Source of the DNA: Hyphomicrobiales bacterium
GTDB taxonomy: Bacteria > Pseudomonadota > Alphaproteobacteria > Rhizobiales > JACESI01
Direction: 5' to 3'
Assembly (NCBI GenBank): GCA_039973685.1
Contig: JBDWKL010000009.1
Span: 1 to 64,000 of the forward strand
Length of the DNA: 64,000 bases
Shown here: piece after piece, positions 8,467 to 16,161 of the stretch
How positions within the stretch are numbered: the first letter of the stretch is position 1
Layout: every line of letters begins with the position of its first letter
Made by a program: the position numbers and the translations under genes
The notes under the pieces: generated by a model
Databases searched by the model: none
Told to the model about the DNA's origin: nothing
Seen by the model: only the letters and a program-made list of their open reading frames with translations

Positions 8467-10893
8467 CTAGCCACGCATGCGCTCATAGTTTGCATCAAAC
8501 AATGGCACGGTCTGAATAGTGGCTTTCAGCTTTTCTCCCAGCAATTCAATTTCAAAGCCGCCTGCTTCACTTGCAATCTCTTTCGGGATGTAACCCATCG
8601 CAACTGATTTTTGACTGTGATGAGCAAAACCGCCTGATGTTACCCAGCCTTTAACTTCGCCATTGTGATAGACAGGTTCGTCGCCAATCACATCCGCATT
8701 CTTTGCTTCAATAACAAAGGCACAAAGGCGCAGCTTACCGCCGTCCTCGCGCTCTTGAATTGCCGCAGCCTTACCAATGAAGTCAGCGTCTTTGCCATAA
8801 GCAACAAAACGATCAAGTCCCGATTCAAGCGGGCCATATACGGGGCGATATTCACGCGCCCATGTGCCGTAGTTTTTCTCAAGACGCATCGCATTCAATG
8901 CACGGCCACCGAACAAGGAAATACCAAGCTCTTCGCCTTCGCTCATCAACAGGTCAAAGACCATACGTTGATCTTCTGGCTTGATCCAAATCTCATAACC
9001 CATGTCACCGGTAAAGCTGACACGACCAACAAGACATTTCGCCATGCCGATATAAAGCTCACGAATATCCATAAACTTAAAGGCGGTTTTGGAAACATCC
9101 GCGTGTGTCACTTTCGCCAGCAGATCGCGAGCTTTCGGGCCAGCGATTGTGAGACCTGTTAAACTGACGCCAAGCGCCTCAACCACAACGGACCCATCAT
9201 CTGGCAGGTGCTGTTCAAACCAGCGCATGTGGTATTCTTCCGCGATACCAGAACCAGCGATGAACCATTTGCCATTACCGAGGTTTGCAAGTGAGAAATC
9301 GCCAATCACTTTGCCGTTTTCTTTCAGCATCGGCGCCAATGTCATGCGGCCTTCTTTTGGCAGCTTGCATGCTAGAATGCGGTCAAGCCATTCAGCTGCC
9401 CCCGATCCTGTGATGGTGTAATTGGCAAAGCCTGAAATTTCACCAAGTCCAACGCCTTCACGCACGCCCTTCACTTCGTTGGCGACATGTTCAAAGTCGG
9501 TTGATCGGTGCCAAGAGAACTCATCCTTCACCCCTTCTGGCGCAAACCAGAGCGGAATTTCAAGACCATAGGCTTGGCCCCATTGTGCGCCATGCGCTGA
9601 CAATTTGTCGTAGATCGCGGTTGTGCGAAGCGGACGGCCTGCTGGCAATTCTTCGTTCGGGAACTTGATTGAGAAGCGACGTGAATAGTTTTCCTGCACT
9701 TTTACATTGGTATATGCAGGTGTTGCCCAGTCACCATAACGGCCAATATCCATCGCAAAGATATCATAACCTGGATCGCCCTCGGTCATCCAATTTGCAA
9801 GGGTCAAACCAACGCCGCCGCCTTGGCTGAAGCCCGCCATAACCGCGCAGGCACACCAATAACCCGGTAAACCACGCACAGGACCAACCAACGGGTTACC
9901 GTCTGGTGCAAAGGTGAAGGGACCATTGATGATTTGTTTGATACCCGCGCGCTCAAACGCTGGGAAGTGTTTAAAGCCAACTTCCAATGATGGCGCGATA
10001 CGGTCGATATCTGGCTCAAGCAGCTCGTGACCAAATTCCCATGGCGTAGAGTGAACAGACCATGGCACACAGGCTTTTTCATAGGTGCCCATCAACATGC
10101 CGCCGCGCTCTTGGCGCAAGTAAAGTTCACCATCAAAATCGACGGCGTGGAAAACTTCTTTGCCAGTAGTCTTATTAATCTCGGCAACTTCCGGCATATC
10201 CTCAGTGATGAGGTACATATGCTCCATCGCCATAAGCGGAAGGTTTAACCCCACCATCTGTCCAACTTCACGCGCCCAAAGGCCACCAGCATTGACGACA
10301 TTCTCGGCGATGATTTCACCCTTATTGGTGATAACGCGCCATGTGCCATCGCGGTTTTGTGCAAGGTCTTCCACTTTGGTAAAGCGTTCAATGTCGGCAC
10401 CCAGTTTACGAGCAGCTTTTGCATAAGCGTGGGTAACCCCTGATGGGTCAAGGTGACCATCAACATAAGTTCTCACACCACCCACAAATTGGGACGGATC
10501 AAGAAGTGGCATTAATTCGTGCGCTTCTTCCGGTGTGATCAAATCAGCTTCAATGCCAAGATAGGTGCCCTTCGCAACAAGCCCTTTAAGCCAGTCCATC
10601 CGCTCAACGGTGGAAGCCATCATCACGCCACCTGTTAGGTGCACGCCAGTTTCTTGGCCGGAGGCTTCTTCAATCTCTTTATAAAGGTCGATTGTGTATT
10701 GCTGGAGCTTGGCAACATTGGGGTCACCATTGATTGTGTGCATGCCGCCTGCTGCGTGCCACGTTGAACCAGAGGTCAACTCATCGCGCTCTAAAAGAAC
10801 AATATCCGTCCATCCTGCTTTCGCTAGGTGATAAAGGACTGAACAGCCAACGACACCACCGCCGATAACCACTGCACGCGCATGAGTTCTCAT
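8467..10893 (-). CDS. dimethylglycine/sarcosine dehydrogenase-like flavoprotein with GcvT domain
   Basis: This 808-residue fusion has an N-terminal DAO-type FAD domain (GGGVVGCSVLYHLAKAG, residues 11-27), a central FAD-oxidoreductase domain (about 370-425), and C-terminal GcvT and GcvT_C domains (about 430-800) that bind tetrahydrofolate. The TWHAAGG motif places His46 where dimethylglycine and sarcosine dehydrogenases attach FAD covalently. Such enzymes oxidise N-methyl groups and hand formaldehyde to tetrahydrofolate as methylene-THF. The divergent gene encodes a GbdR-like regulator, the type that controls glycine betaine breakdown in pseudomonads. That supports dimethylglycine or sarcosine as substrate, but another N-methylated amine is possible. 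Confidence 0.85.
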   Translation of the reverse strand: MRTHARAVVIGGGVVGCSVLYHLAKAGWTDIVLLERDELTSGSTWHAAGGMHTINGDPNVAKLQQYTIDLYKEIEEASGQETGVHLTGGVMMASTVERMDWLKGLVAKGTYLGIEADLITPEEAHELMPLLDPSQFVGGVRTYVDGHLDPSGVTHAYAKAARKLGADIERFTKVEDLAQNRDGTWRVITNKGEIIAENVVNAGGLWAREVGQMVGLNLPLMAMEHMYLITEDMPEVAEINKTTGKEVFHAVDFDGELYLRQERGGMLMGTYEKACVPWSVHSTPWEFGHELLEPDIDRIAPSLEVGFKHFPAFERAGIKQIINGPFTFAPDGNPLVGPVRGLPGYWCACAVMAGFSQGGGVGLTLANWMTEGDPGYDIFAMDIGRYGDWATPAYTNVKVQENYSRRFSIKFPNEELPAGRPLRTTAIYDKLSAHGAQWGQAYGLEIPLWFAPEGVKDEFSWHRSTDFEHVANEVKGVREGVGLGEISGFANYTITGSGAAEWLDRILACKLPKEGRMTLAPMLKENGKVIGDFSLANLGNGKWFIAGSGIAEEYHMRWFEQHLPDDGSVVVEALGVSLTGLTIAGPKARDLLAKVTHADVSKTAFKFMDIRELYIGMAKCLVGRVSFTGDMGYEIWIKPEDQRMVFDLLMSEGEELGISLFGGRALNAMRLEKNYGTWAREYRPVYGPLESGLDRFVAYGKDADFIGKAAAIQEREDGGKLRLCAFVIEAKNADVIGDEPVYHNGEVKGWVTSGGFAHHSQKSVAMGYIPKEIASEAGGFEIELLGEKLKATIQTVPLFDANYERMRG

Positions 10894-11046
10894 TTAATTT
10901 CCTCCAACTGGCCTAAGGCCAAAATTGCACTCTTCATCAGTGCTTTCTTATCGGCTCGCCCAAGCGAACCGCTTTTTTAAAGTATCAAGTCAGATAAATT
11001 TCAGAAAATGCTTTTTCTCGACGCTTTTTTTTGCTTTTGTGACAAT

Positions 11047-11991
11047 ATGACAGAAAACTTCGGCTTCTTTTTAATTGGAGACTTTTCCATGATGAGCGTG
11101 GCGGCGGCAATTGAACCGCTGCGGGCTGCCAATCGTCATTTAGGCAAGACTGTTTATGCATGGCATTACTATAGCTTAGACGGTGAAGCGGTTCATGCGT
11201 CAAACGGCATGAAAGTCGATGTTCAAAGCGCGCTCAGCGATGCGCCTGTTCTGGATAGGCTGTTTGTTTCTGCAGGGCTCACCACCGACACACCAGAACG
11301 CTCACGCATCAACGCAACCCTGCAACGGGCGTCTAAAAGTGGGATCAATATCGGGGCCTTATCTGGTGGTACATTTTTACTTGCTCGGGCTGGTCTTATT
11401 GGTGACAGACGATGCACGGCCCACTGGGAGTTTTTGCCAAGCCTTCGCGACGCTTTTCCAGCGCTCAATGTGGAAGAGACCCTCTTCGTCAATGATGATA
11501 AATTGCTCACCTGCTCTGGTGGTGCTGCCAGCATGGATATGATGCTGCATCTCATCTCCATGAAGCATGGCGAAGAGACAGCTAGATTTGCCGGCAATCA
11601 GTTTCAGCATGATCGTTTACGCGAGGGCGGAGAGAGCCAGCGCGGTGGGCGTACAAACCGGAATACTCACCTGCCAGACCAAATGCAGCTTGCCATGAAA
11701 CTGATGCAAGACAATATCGAGCGACCACTAACAATCTCTGATATTTCAGAGAGATGCGGCATCCATACAAGACGCTTAGAGAGACACTTCAACCTCTGGC
11801 TCAAGACCACGCCGAAGGCTTATTATCAAATACAACGTCTCGAATGCGCCCACGATATGCTGCTGCATTCTAACAACCGATTGGCCGATATTAGCCAGAT
11901 GACGGGATTTTCAAGTCAGCCAAGTTTCAGCACGGCATATCGCAAACAATATGGTGAAACCCCGAGACAAACGCGCATGAGCGCCCGTTAG
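11047..11991 (+). CDS. GlxA/GbdR-like AraC-family transcriptional regulator
   Basis: The protein has an N-terminal DJ-1/PfpI-like ligand domain (FGFFLIGDFSMMSVAAAIEPLRAAN, residues about 4-28; the GALSGGTFLLARAGL nucleophile-elbow-like region near 105) and a C-terminal AraC double helix-turn-helix (about residues 215-310, ending GETPRQTR). GbdR, SouR and CdhR, which sense dimethylglycine/betaine, sarcosine and carnitine, have this architecture. I place the start at ATG 11047, where the conserved N-terminus begins; the frame opens at ATG 11008. Neither ATG has a clear Shine-Dalgarno sequence. It is divergent from the dimethylglycine dehydrogenase-like gene across about 150 bases, so it probably controls that gene. 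Ligand not provable from sequence. Confidence 0.82.
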   Translation: MTENFGFFLIGDFSMMSVAAAIEPLRAANRHLGKTVYAWHYYSLDGEAVHASNGMKVDVQSALSDAPVLDRLFVSAGLTTDTPERSRINATLQRASKSGINIGALSGGTFLLARAGLIGDRRCTAHWEFLPSLRDAFPALNVEETLFVNDDKLLTCSGGAASMDMMLHLISMKHGEETARFAGNQFQHDRLREGGESQRGGRTNRNTHLPDQMQLAMKLMQDNIERPLTISDISERCGIHTRRLERHFNLWLKTTPKAYYQIQRLECAHDMLLHSNNRLADISQMTGFSSQPSFSTAYRKQYGETPRQTRMSAR

Positions 11992-11999
11992 GCGAAGGC

Positions 12000-13658
12000 T
12001 TAACTTTCGTCGATCCAAACCTTGTCAAAATCCATCTCAAAAGTTGGATGCATGGTGTAGTTTTTAACCGCCTCAACATGGTGGCAATAAAGCGAACGCC
12101 AAAAAGGTTGAATGATCACGCCAGACTGCTGGAGAATGGATTGAATATCCACCATCACCAAACGCCGTTTTTCAGGATCAACAATCGCGAGCGCTTCATT
12201 GAGCTTTTGATCAAATTCAGGGTTTTCAAAAGCCGTCTCATTCCATGCTTCGCCAGAACGATAAGCAAGCGCCAAGACTTGAACGCCCAATGGCCTCATC
12301 GACCAATTGGTTGAGGAAAAAGGATGGGTTGCCCATTTCGACCAAAACTCTGACCCGGCAATGCTCTTGCGTTTAACCTTGATACCAGCGCCGCGCAGTT
12401 GGGTTGCAATGGCATCCGTGGTTTGTTCGCGCCAATCGCCTTTGACGGAAATAAGTGTATGCGTGAAACCGCTTTGCCCCGCCTCTTCCAGAAGTTTTCG
12501 AGATGCCTCTACATCGCGTTTGGGCGCAGGCAATTTCGCATATTCTGGATGAATGGGCGCGACATGGTGGTTTTCCGCCACCTTACCAAGGCTCGCGATA
12601 CCAAGCTGAAGGACGATGTTGTTATCAACGGCCAATTGAAGGGCACGGCGCACACGCTCATCATCATAAGGCGCGGTTTTCGCGTTGGTTCGGCAAACAA
12701 TAGTGGCCGCCGTATCGACCTCAGATTTAACAAACCCAAGACGGTCTAACACATTGACGAAATCGCCTGTGGTTTCGAAATTGACATCAACGATTTGAGT
12801 TTCGAAAAAGTCGACTTCAGTAACGGGATCAGTACCAGGATCAAGGAAATCAACACCATCTAAAAACGTCTCCCCACCCCACCAAGAATTATCCAAACGG
12901 CGACGCACTGAAGCACGGTCACCCACAACATGCTCTTGCATGACGAACGGACCAGTACCAATTGGAAACTTAGCATGATCACCATCATGCGCTTTTTCAA
13001 AATCACGATGAACAATCAAAGCAGGATAATCAGCCATGCCGGGAATAATGGTGATGTCAGGCTGCTTGAGGTTGAGCATCACCGTGTAATCATCAAGACG
13101 CTCAACAATGCCCTCAGCTAGCTGCTTGGTTTCAGAATCAATCAATGTCGCAAAACGGCCCGCCATGGAGTTGCCAATGACTGTTTTATCGCACCAGCGC
13201 GTGATGTTAAAAATCACGTCGTCTGCATTAAAGTCATCGCCGTTATTCCATTTCACACCTTTGCGTATGTGCAATGTATAAGTTTTGGCATCCTCTGAGA
13301 TGTCCCAGCTTTCAAGCAGCTTGCCTTCAAAGGTGAAGTTGGTTGTATATTTAACCAACGGGTCCAAGAACTGGCGCCCCATATTGCCCATAACAGGCCA
13401 ATCGTAAGTACGCGGGTCTTTGATTTCGAGGATCGCCATCGAGACGCGCAATATGCCGCCTTTAACGCCACGTAGGTCTTGAGTATCCGCACGGGCTGGA
13501 ACCGGCAAACCGATCATCGAATAGGCCGTTGCAGTGGTCGCGCCAAACATGCTGGCCAATGCCAAAAACTCGCGCCTATCCAAATTCCCTGTTTTCACAT
13601 TCTTTGAAAGGTCAGCAATTTTCTTTAGCATTTTTTTGCCCGACCTGCTTAAGGACAC
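12000..13658 (-). CDS. family 5 ABC-transporter solute-binding protein, TAT-exported
   Basis: This 552-residue periplasmic binding protein belongs to the peptide/nickel (SBP_bac_5) family, recognised by GGILRV near the mature N-terminus, [15 protein letters not shown] and the long two-lobe layout. The N-terminus carries a twin-arginine signal ([13 protein letters not shown], cleavage near PARADT), so it is exported folded. The first residues are uncertain; an internal Met at residue 10 is an alternative start. No permease or ATPase gene adjoins it, so it must work with a transporter encoded elsewhere or act as a sensor partner. The position near the betaine-type genes suggests a quaternary amine or peptide ligand, which is inference only. 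Confidence 0.85.
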   Translation of the reverse strand: MSLSRSGKKMLKKIADLSKNVKTGNLDRREFLALASMFGATTATAYSMIGLPVPARADTQDLRGVKGGILRVSMAILEIKDPRTYDWPVMGNMGRQFLDPLVKYTTNFTFEGKLLESWDISEDAKTYTLHIRKGVKWNNGDDFNADDVIFNITRWCDKTVIGNSMAGRFATLIDSETKQLAEGIVERLDDYTVMLNLKQPDITIIPGMADYPALIVHRDFEKAHDGDHAKFPIGTGPFVMQEHVVGDRASVRRRLDNSWWGGETFLDGVDFLDPGTDPVTEVDFFETQIVDVNFETTGDFVNVLDRLGFVKSEVDTAATIVCRTNAKTAPYDDERVRRALQLAVDNNIVLQLGIASLGKVAENHHVAPIHPEYAKLPAPKRDVEASRKLLEEAGQSGFTHTLISVKGDWREQTTDAIATQLRGAGIKVKRKSIAGSEFWSKWATHPFSSTNWSMRPLGVQVLALAYRSGEAWNETAFENPEFDQKLNEALAIVDPEKRRLVMVDIQSILQQSGVIIQPFWRSLYCHHVEAVKNYTMHPTFEMDFDKVWIDES

Positions 13659-13742
13659 AGCGACAACTCCGATTTATCTAGGTTAGGACGAATACGCCAA
13701 AAGGCGTTTTGATCTATACTCACCATCACACCGCAACGCGAC

Positions 13743-14807
13743 TTATGAAGCAACAGCAAAATACTGATCAATTGATGATTTTATTTGTGACAGTGCATCA
13801 TCGTCGACATCTAAGTGGGTGACACAGCGCATAATATCAGCTGGTGAACCGAGAATAATTCCCCGCTCCTTTAAGAAGTTATACAAAGGATCGCGGTGCT
13901 CATTAGAAATTGAGAGAAACACCATGTTCGTGTCCAATCGGCCTTCATGAACAGTGATCTCATCATAGTGCGATAGAATTTCGGCTAAGTTACGAGCCCG
14001 ACGATGGTCATCTGCGAGGCGGTCTACATGGTGCTCCAAGGCATACCGACCAGCTGCCGCCAGAATACCAACTTGCCGCATTCCACCCCCTAAGAGCTTT
14101 CGATTACGCCGTGCCTTTTGGACGAAGTCTTGCCCGCCCGCTAAGACAGACCCAACTGGTGCGCCCAACCCTTTGGAAAGACAAAGCGACACCGTATCAC
14201 AACAGGCAACCAGCTCTTTTGCCGAACGATTGGAACGAACAACAGCATTCATCAAACGCGCGCCATCCATATGAACAGCCAAGCCTTCACTCTTTGCAAA
14301 AGCAGCAAGGCTCTCGATGTTGTCTTGGTCTTGCAAGCGGCCATAGACCGTGTTCTCCAGACATAAAAGACGGCTGATTGGAAAATGTGGGTCGTCGGGT
14401 TTGATGGCGCCTTTCAAATCGTCGAGAGAGATCGCGCCTTTGTCATCAACCGGTAATTGGAACGGTGCAATGCCGCCAAGCACCGCCGCACCCGCCGCCT
14501 CGTAGCGCGCCACATGATTACAAACGCCTGAAATATATTCTTCACCTCGATTACAGTGGCTCAACATGGCAATCAAATTACTTTGCGTGCCCGACGCAAC
14601 AAAGACGGCTGCCTCTTTTCCCAAAAGGTTAGCCACCTCTTCTTCTAAAAGGCGAACAGTCGGGTCATCCCCATAAACATCATCCCCCACATCAGCCGTG
14701 GCCATCGCCTCGCGCATCGCAGTCGTTGGCTTTGTCACCGTGTCACTGCGCAAATCAATTGCGTTGGCAAAATTGCCTGTGTCCGACGCTGCTGGGTACA
14801 CGTTCAT
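13743..14807 (-). CDS. ltaE: low-specificity L-threonine aldolase
   Basis: This PLP enzyme splits threonine or allo-threonine into glycine and acetaldehyde. The N-terminal IDLRSDTVTKPT motif, GDDVYGDDPTV, HMDGARLMNA and the PLP-lysine segment SLCLSKGLGAPVGS are all present, and about 354 residues is the usual length. The start is ambiguous. ATG 14807 follows directly on an AGGAGA, whereas GTG 14801 has that sequence at an ideal distance; the TTG at 14819 lacks one. It is a single gene divergent from the formate dehydrogenase operon. Glycine output would join the C1 metabolism seen on both sides. Confidence 0.9.
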   Translation of the reverse strand: MNVYPAASDTGNFANAIDLRSDTVTKPTTAMREAMATADVGDDVYGDDPTVRLLEEEVANLLGKEAAVFVASGTQSNLIAMLSHCNRGEEYISGVCNHVARYEAAGAAVLGGIAPFQLPVDDKGAISLDDLKGAIKPDDPHFPISRLLCLENTVYGRLQDQDNIESLAAFAKSEGLAVHMDGARLMNAVVRSNRSAKELVACCDTVSLCLSKGLGAPVGSVLAGGQDFVQKARRNRKLLGGGMRQVGILAAAGRYALEHHVDRLADDHRRARNLAEILSHYDEITVHEGRLDTNMVFLSISNEHRDPLYNFLKERGIILGSPADIMRCVTHLDVDDDALSQIKSSIDQYFAVAS

Positions 14808-14945
14808 TCTCCTGTTCAAGACATGTTCTTAGATTGAATAGAATCCTGATTTGATATGCAAATACAATCGCTTAATGAGCATTATAGTGCAGAATTTTGT
14901 CAAATCGATTGAGCCACCAATACAATCATACAAATTTCAGAAACA

Positions 14946-14957
14946 AATCAATTGATT
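14946..14957. promoter_or_regulatory. 12-bp palindrome in the ltaE-fdh divergent region
   Basis: AATCAATTGATT is a perfect 12-base palindrome in the AT-rich, gene-free stretch between ltaE and the formate dehydrogenase operon (14808-15183). It may be an operator for either gene. It does not match the FNR box spacing. Confidence 0.35.
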
Positions 14958-14980
14958 ACATAAAAACAACGACCAACATA

Positions 14981-15016
14981 TGCTGCAAAGCAACAAAAAT
15001 ATTGCTGCATTGCAAC
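14981..15016 (+). promoter_or_regulatory. tandem 14-bp repeat upstream of the formate dehydrogenase operon
   Basis: TGCTGCA-N2-GCAAC occurs twice (14981-14994 and 15003-15016), with starts exactly 22 bases or two helical turns apart. Each copy contains a small inverted repeat (TTGC/GCAA type). Same-face tandem sites of this kind usually bind a dimeric activator. The repeats lie about 170 bases before the first gene of the operon. No regulator gene sits in the locus. Confidence 0.5.
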
Positions 15017-15183
15017 CAGAATTTATAGGTATATTTCCCGTAAAAAATAAAAGATTTTATGTCGAGTAATTTAGTAACCCATTGTTTTGTAATAATATTT
15101 TATAATTTGATAAATATTCTTCCTATTGCTAATCGAAAAAAATTATGGTTTCTTTTTGGCACGACATACATGCGGAGGATGGA

Positions 15184-15792
15184 ATGCAGGCTTCGGGAGC
15201 AGCCACAGTATCGAAGATTTCAGATGAGGATCGGTTGCGGGCGCAACTGTACACTCTGCTGGGGCACCTGCTTGCAAACGAACCATCCGAAGAAATGCTA
15301 ACAATAGTTCGCGGCCTTGAAGGCGACGATAGTGATCTTGGCAAGTCATTCCAAAAGTTAGCCGCACAAGCTGAAAAAGCAGGCGTTGATCAGGCCCGCC
15401 ACGAATACAATGATTTATTCATCGGCATGGGTCGTGGTGAACTTGTTCCTTATTGCTCCTATTACCTAACCGGTTTCTTGAACGAAAAGCCGCTCGCCAA
15501 ACTGCGCAACACAATGCGCGAGCTGAACATTAAACGTGCTGAAACGGTTAAAGAGCCGGAAGACGGCATTGGTTCGCTAATGGAGATGATGGCAGGGTTG
15601 ATTGACGGTAGCTTTGGTGAGCCTGCTGACAAAGCCACGCAGAAAGAATTTTTTGACCAGCATATAGGGTCATGGGCCTCATACTTTTTCAAAGATTTGG
15701 AAAAAGCTGAGACCGCAAAACTTTACAAGCCGGTTGGTGAAATCGGCAAACAATTTATGGAGATTGAAAACGCAGCTTTCTCAATGGAGTGA
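15184..15792 (+). CDS. TorD/NarJ-family chaperone for formate dehydrogenase
   Basis: This is a 202-residue all-helical TorD-like protein (YTLLGHLLANEPSEE near the N-terminus; HEYNDLFIGMGRGELVPYCSYYLTG in the middle, with the family's P-Y-x-S-x-Y pattern). Proteins of this family hold the TAT signal and apo-catalytic subunit of molybdo-enzymes until the cofactor is inserted. The start is ATG 15184, which has GGAGG at 15174-15178; the frame is also open from ATG 15145, but no ribosome site precedes that. It is the first gene of the fdh operon, so its client is almost certainly the FdhA encoded two genes later. Confidence 0.85.
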   Translation: MQASGAATVSKISDEDRLRAQLYTLLGHLLANEPSEEMLTIVRGLEGDDSDLGKSFQKLAAQAEKAGVDQARHEYNDLFIGMGRGELVPYCSYYLTGFLNEKPLAKLRNTMRELNIKRAETVKEPEDGIGSLMEMMAGLIDGSFGEPADKATQKEFFDQHIGSWASYFFKDLEKAETAKLYKPVGEIGKQFMEIENAAFSME

Positions 15793-15886
15793 GAGGTTAC
15801 GTTTTTCGGGGGGGCTGATGCTAGCCTCGCCGCGGCTTATTTGGCTGAACAGGAGACAATAGCATCGATTAACGAGGAGGTGCCTT

Positions 15887-16078
15887 ATGGCCCATAAAGA
15901 CGAAGTGACGGCAGACCGCCGTTCTTTCCTCAAGATGGCAAGTGTTGGAACACTTGCTAGTGGCGCAGCTGCACTTACTGGCGGCGCGGCGCAAGCGACT
16001 GAGGAAGTTGAAGTCCAAGGCTCTGGATATAGAGAGAGCGATCACGTCAAGAAAGTTTATGAATTATCACGGTTCTAA
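15887..16078 (+). CDS. formate dehydrogenase-region TAT-target miniprotein
   Basis: The 63-residue protein has a twin-arginine signal (DRRSFLKMASVGTL) and a short mature part of about 25 residues (EEVEVQGSGYRESDHVKKVYELSRF tail, ending in aromatic and basic residues). It corresponds to the small family known from formate dehydrogenase regions (TIGR02811, from memory). An AGGAGG precedes the ATG at the proper distance. The function is unknown; it may be a small periplasmic subunit or an assembly factor of the FdhABC complex. It lies between the chaperone and FdhA genes, and three stem-loops separate it from fdhA. Confidence 0.85.
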   Translation: MAHKDEVTADRRSFLKMASVGTLASGAAALTGGAAQATEEVEVQGSGYRESDHVKKVYELSRF

Positions 16079-16148
16079 AGAACCGCGTTGATTTGTGATT
16101 GTCCGACCATTGCGGTCGGTTGTTGGAGAAACCGGTCCATTTTGGACC
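16070..16148 (+). promoter_or_regulatory. three consecutive stem-loops between the TAT miniprotein and fdhA
   Basis: Hairpins lie at 16070-16085 (CGGTTCT / AGAACCG, 2-base loop), 16103-16119 (CCGACC / GGTCGG, 5-base loop) and 16134-16148 (GGTCCA / TGGACC, 3-base loop). The last ends three bases before the AGGAGG of fdhA. The first overlaps the stop codon of the miniprotein gene. None has a following T-run. They may stabilise or process the mRNA, or tune fdhA translation. Confidence 0.55.
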
Positions 16149-16161
16149 ACTAGGAGGTAAT

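Noticed and set aside
14881-14957. FNR-type box upstream of the fdh operon
   Set aside because: The TTGAT/ATCAA half-sites do not occur with the four-base spacer of FNR; only a symmetric AATCAATTGATT is seen.
15145-15183. Longer start for the TorD-like chaperone
   Set aside because: No ribosome site precedes ATG 15145, while GGAGG sits correctly before ATG 15184.
16099-16161. Upstream extension of FdhA
   Set aside because: The start would be TTG in a region of stem-loops, with no ribosome site; the family N-terminus and AGGAGG fit ATG 16162.
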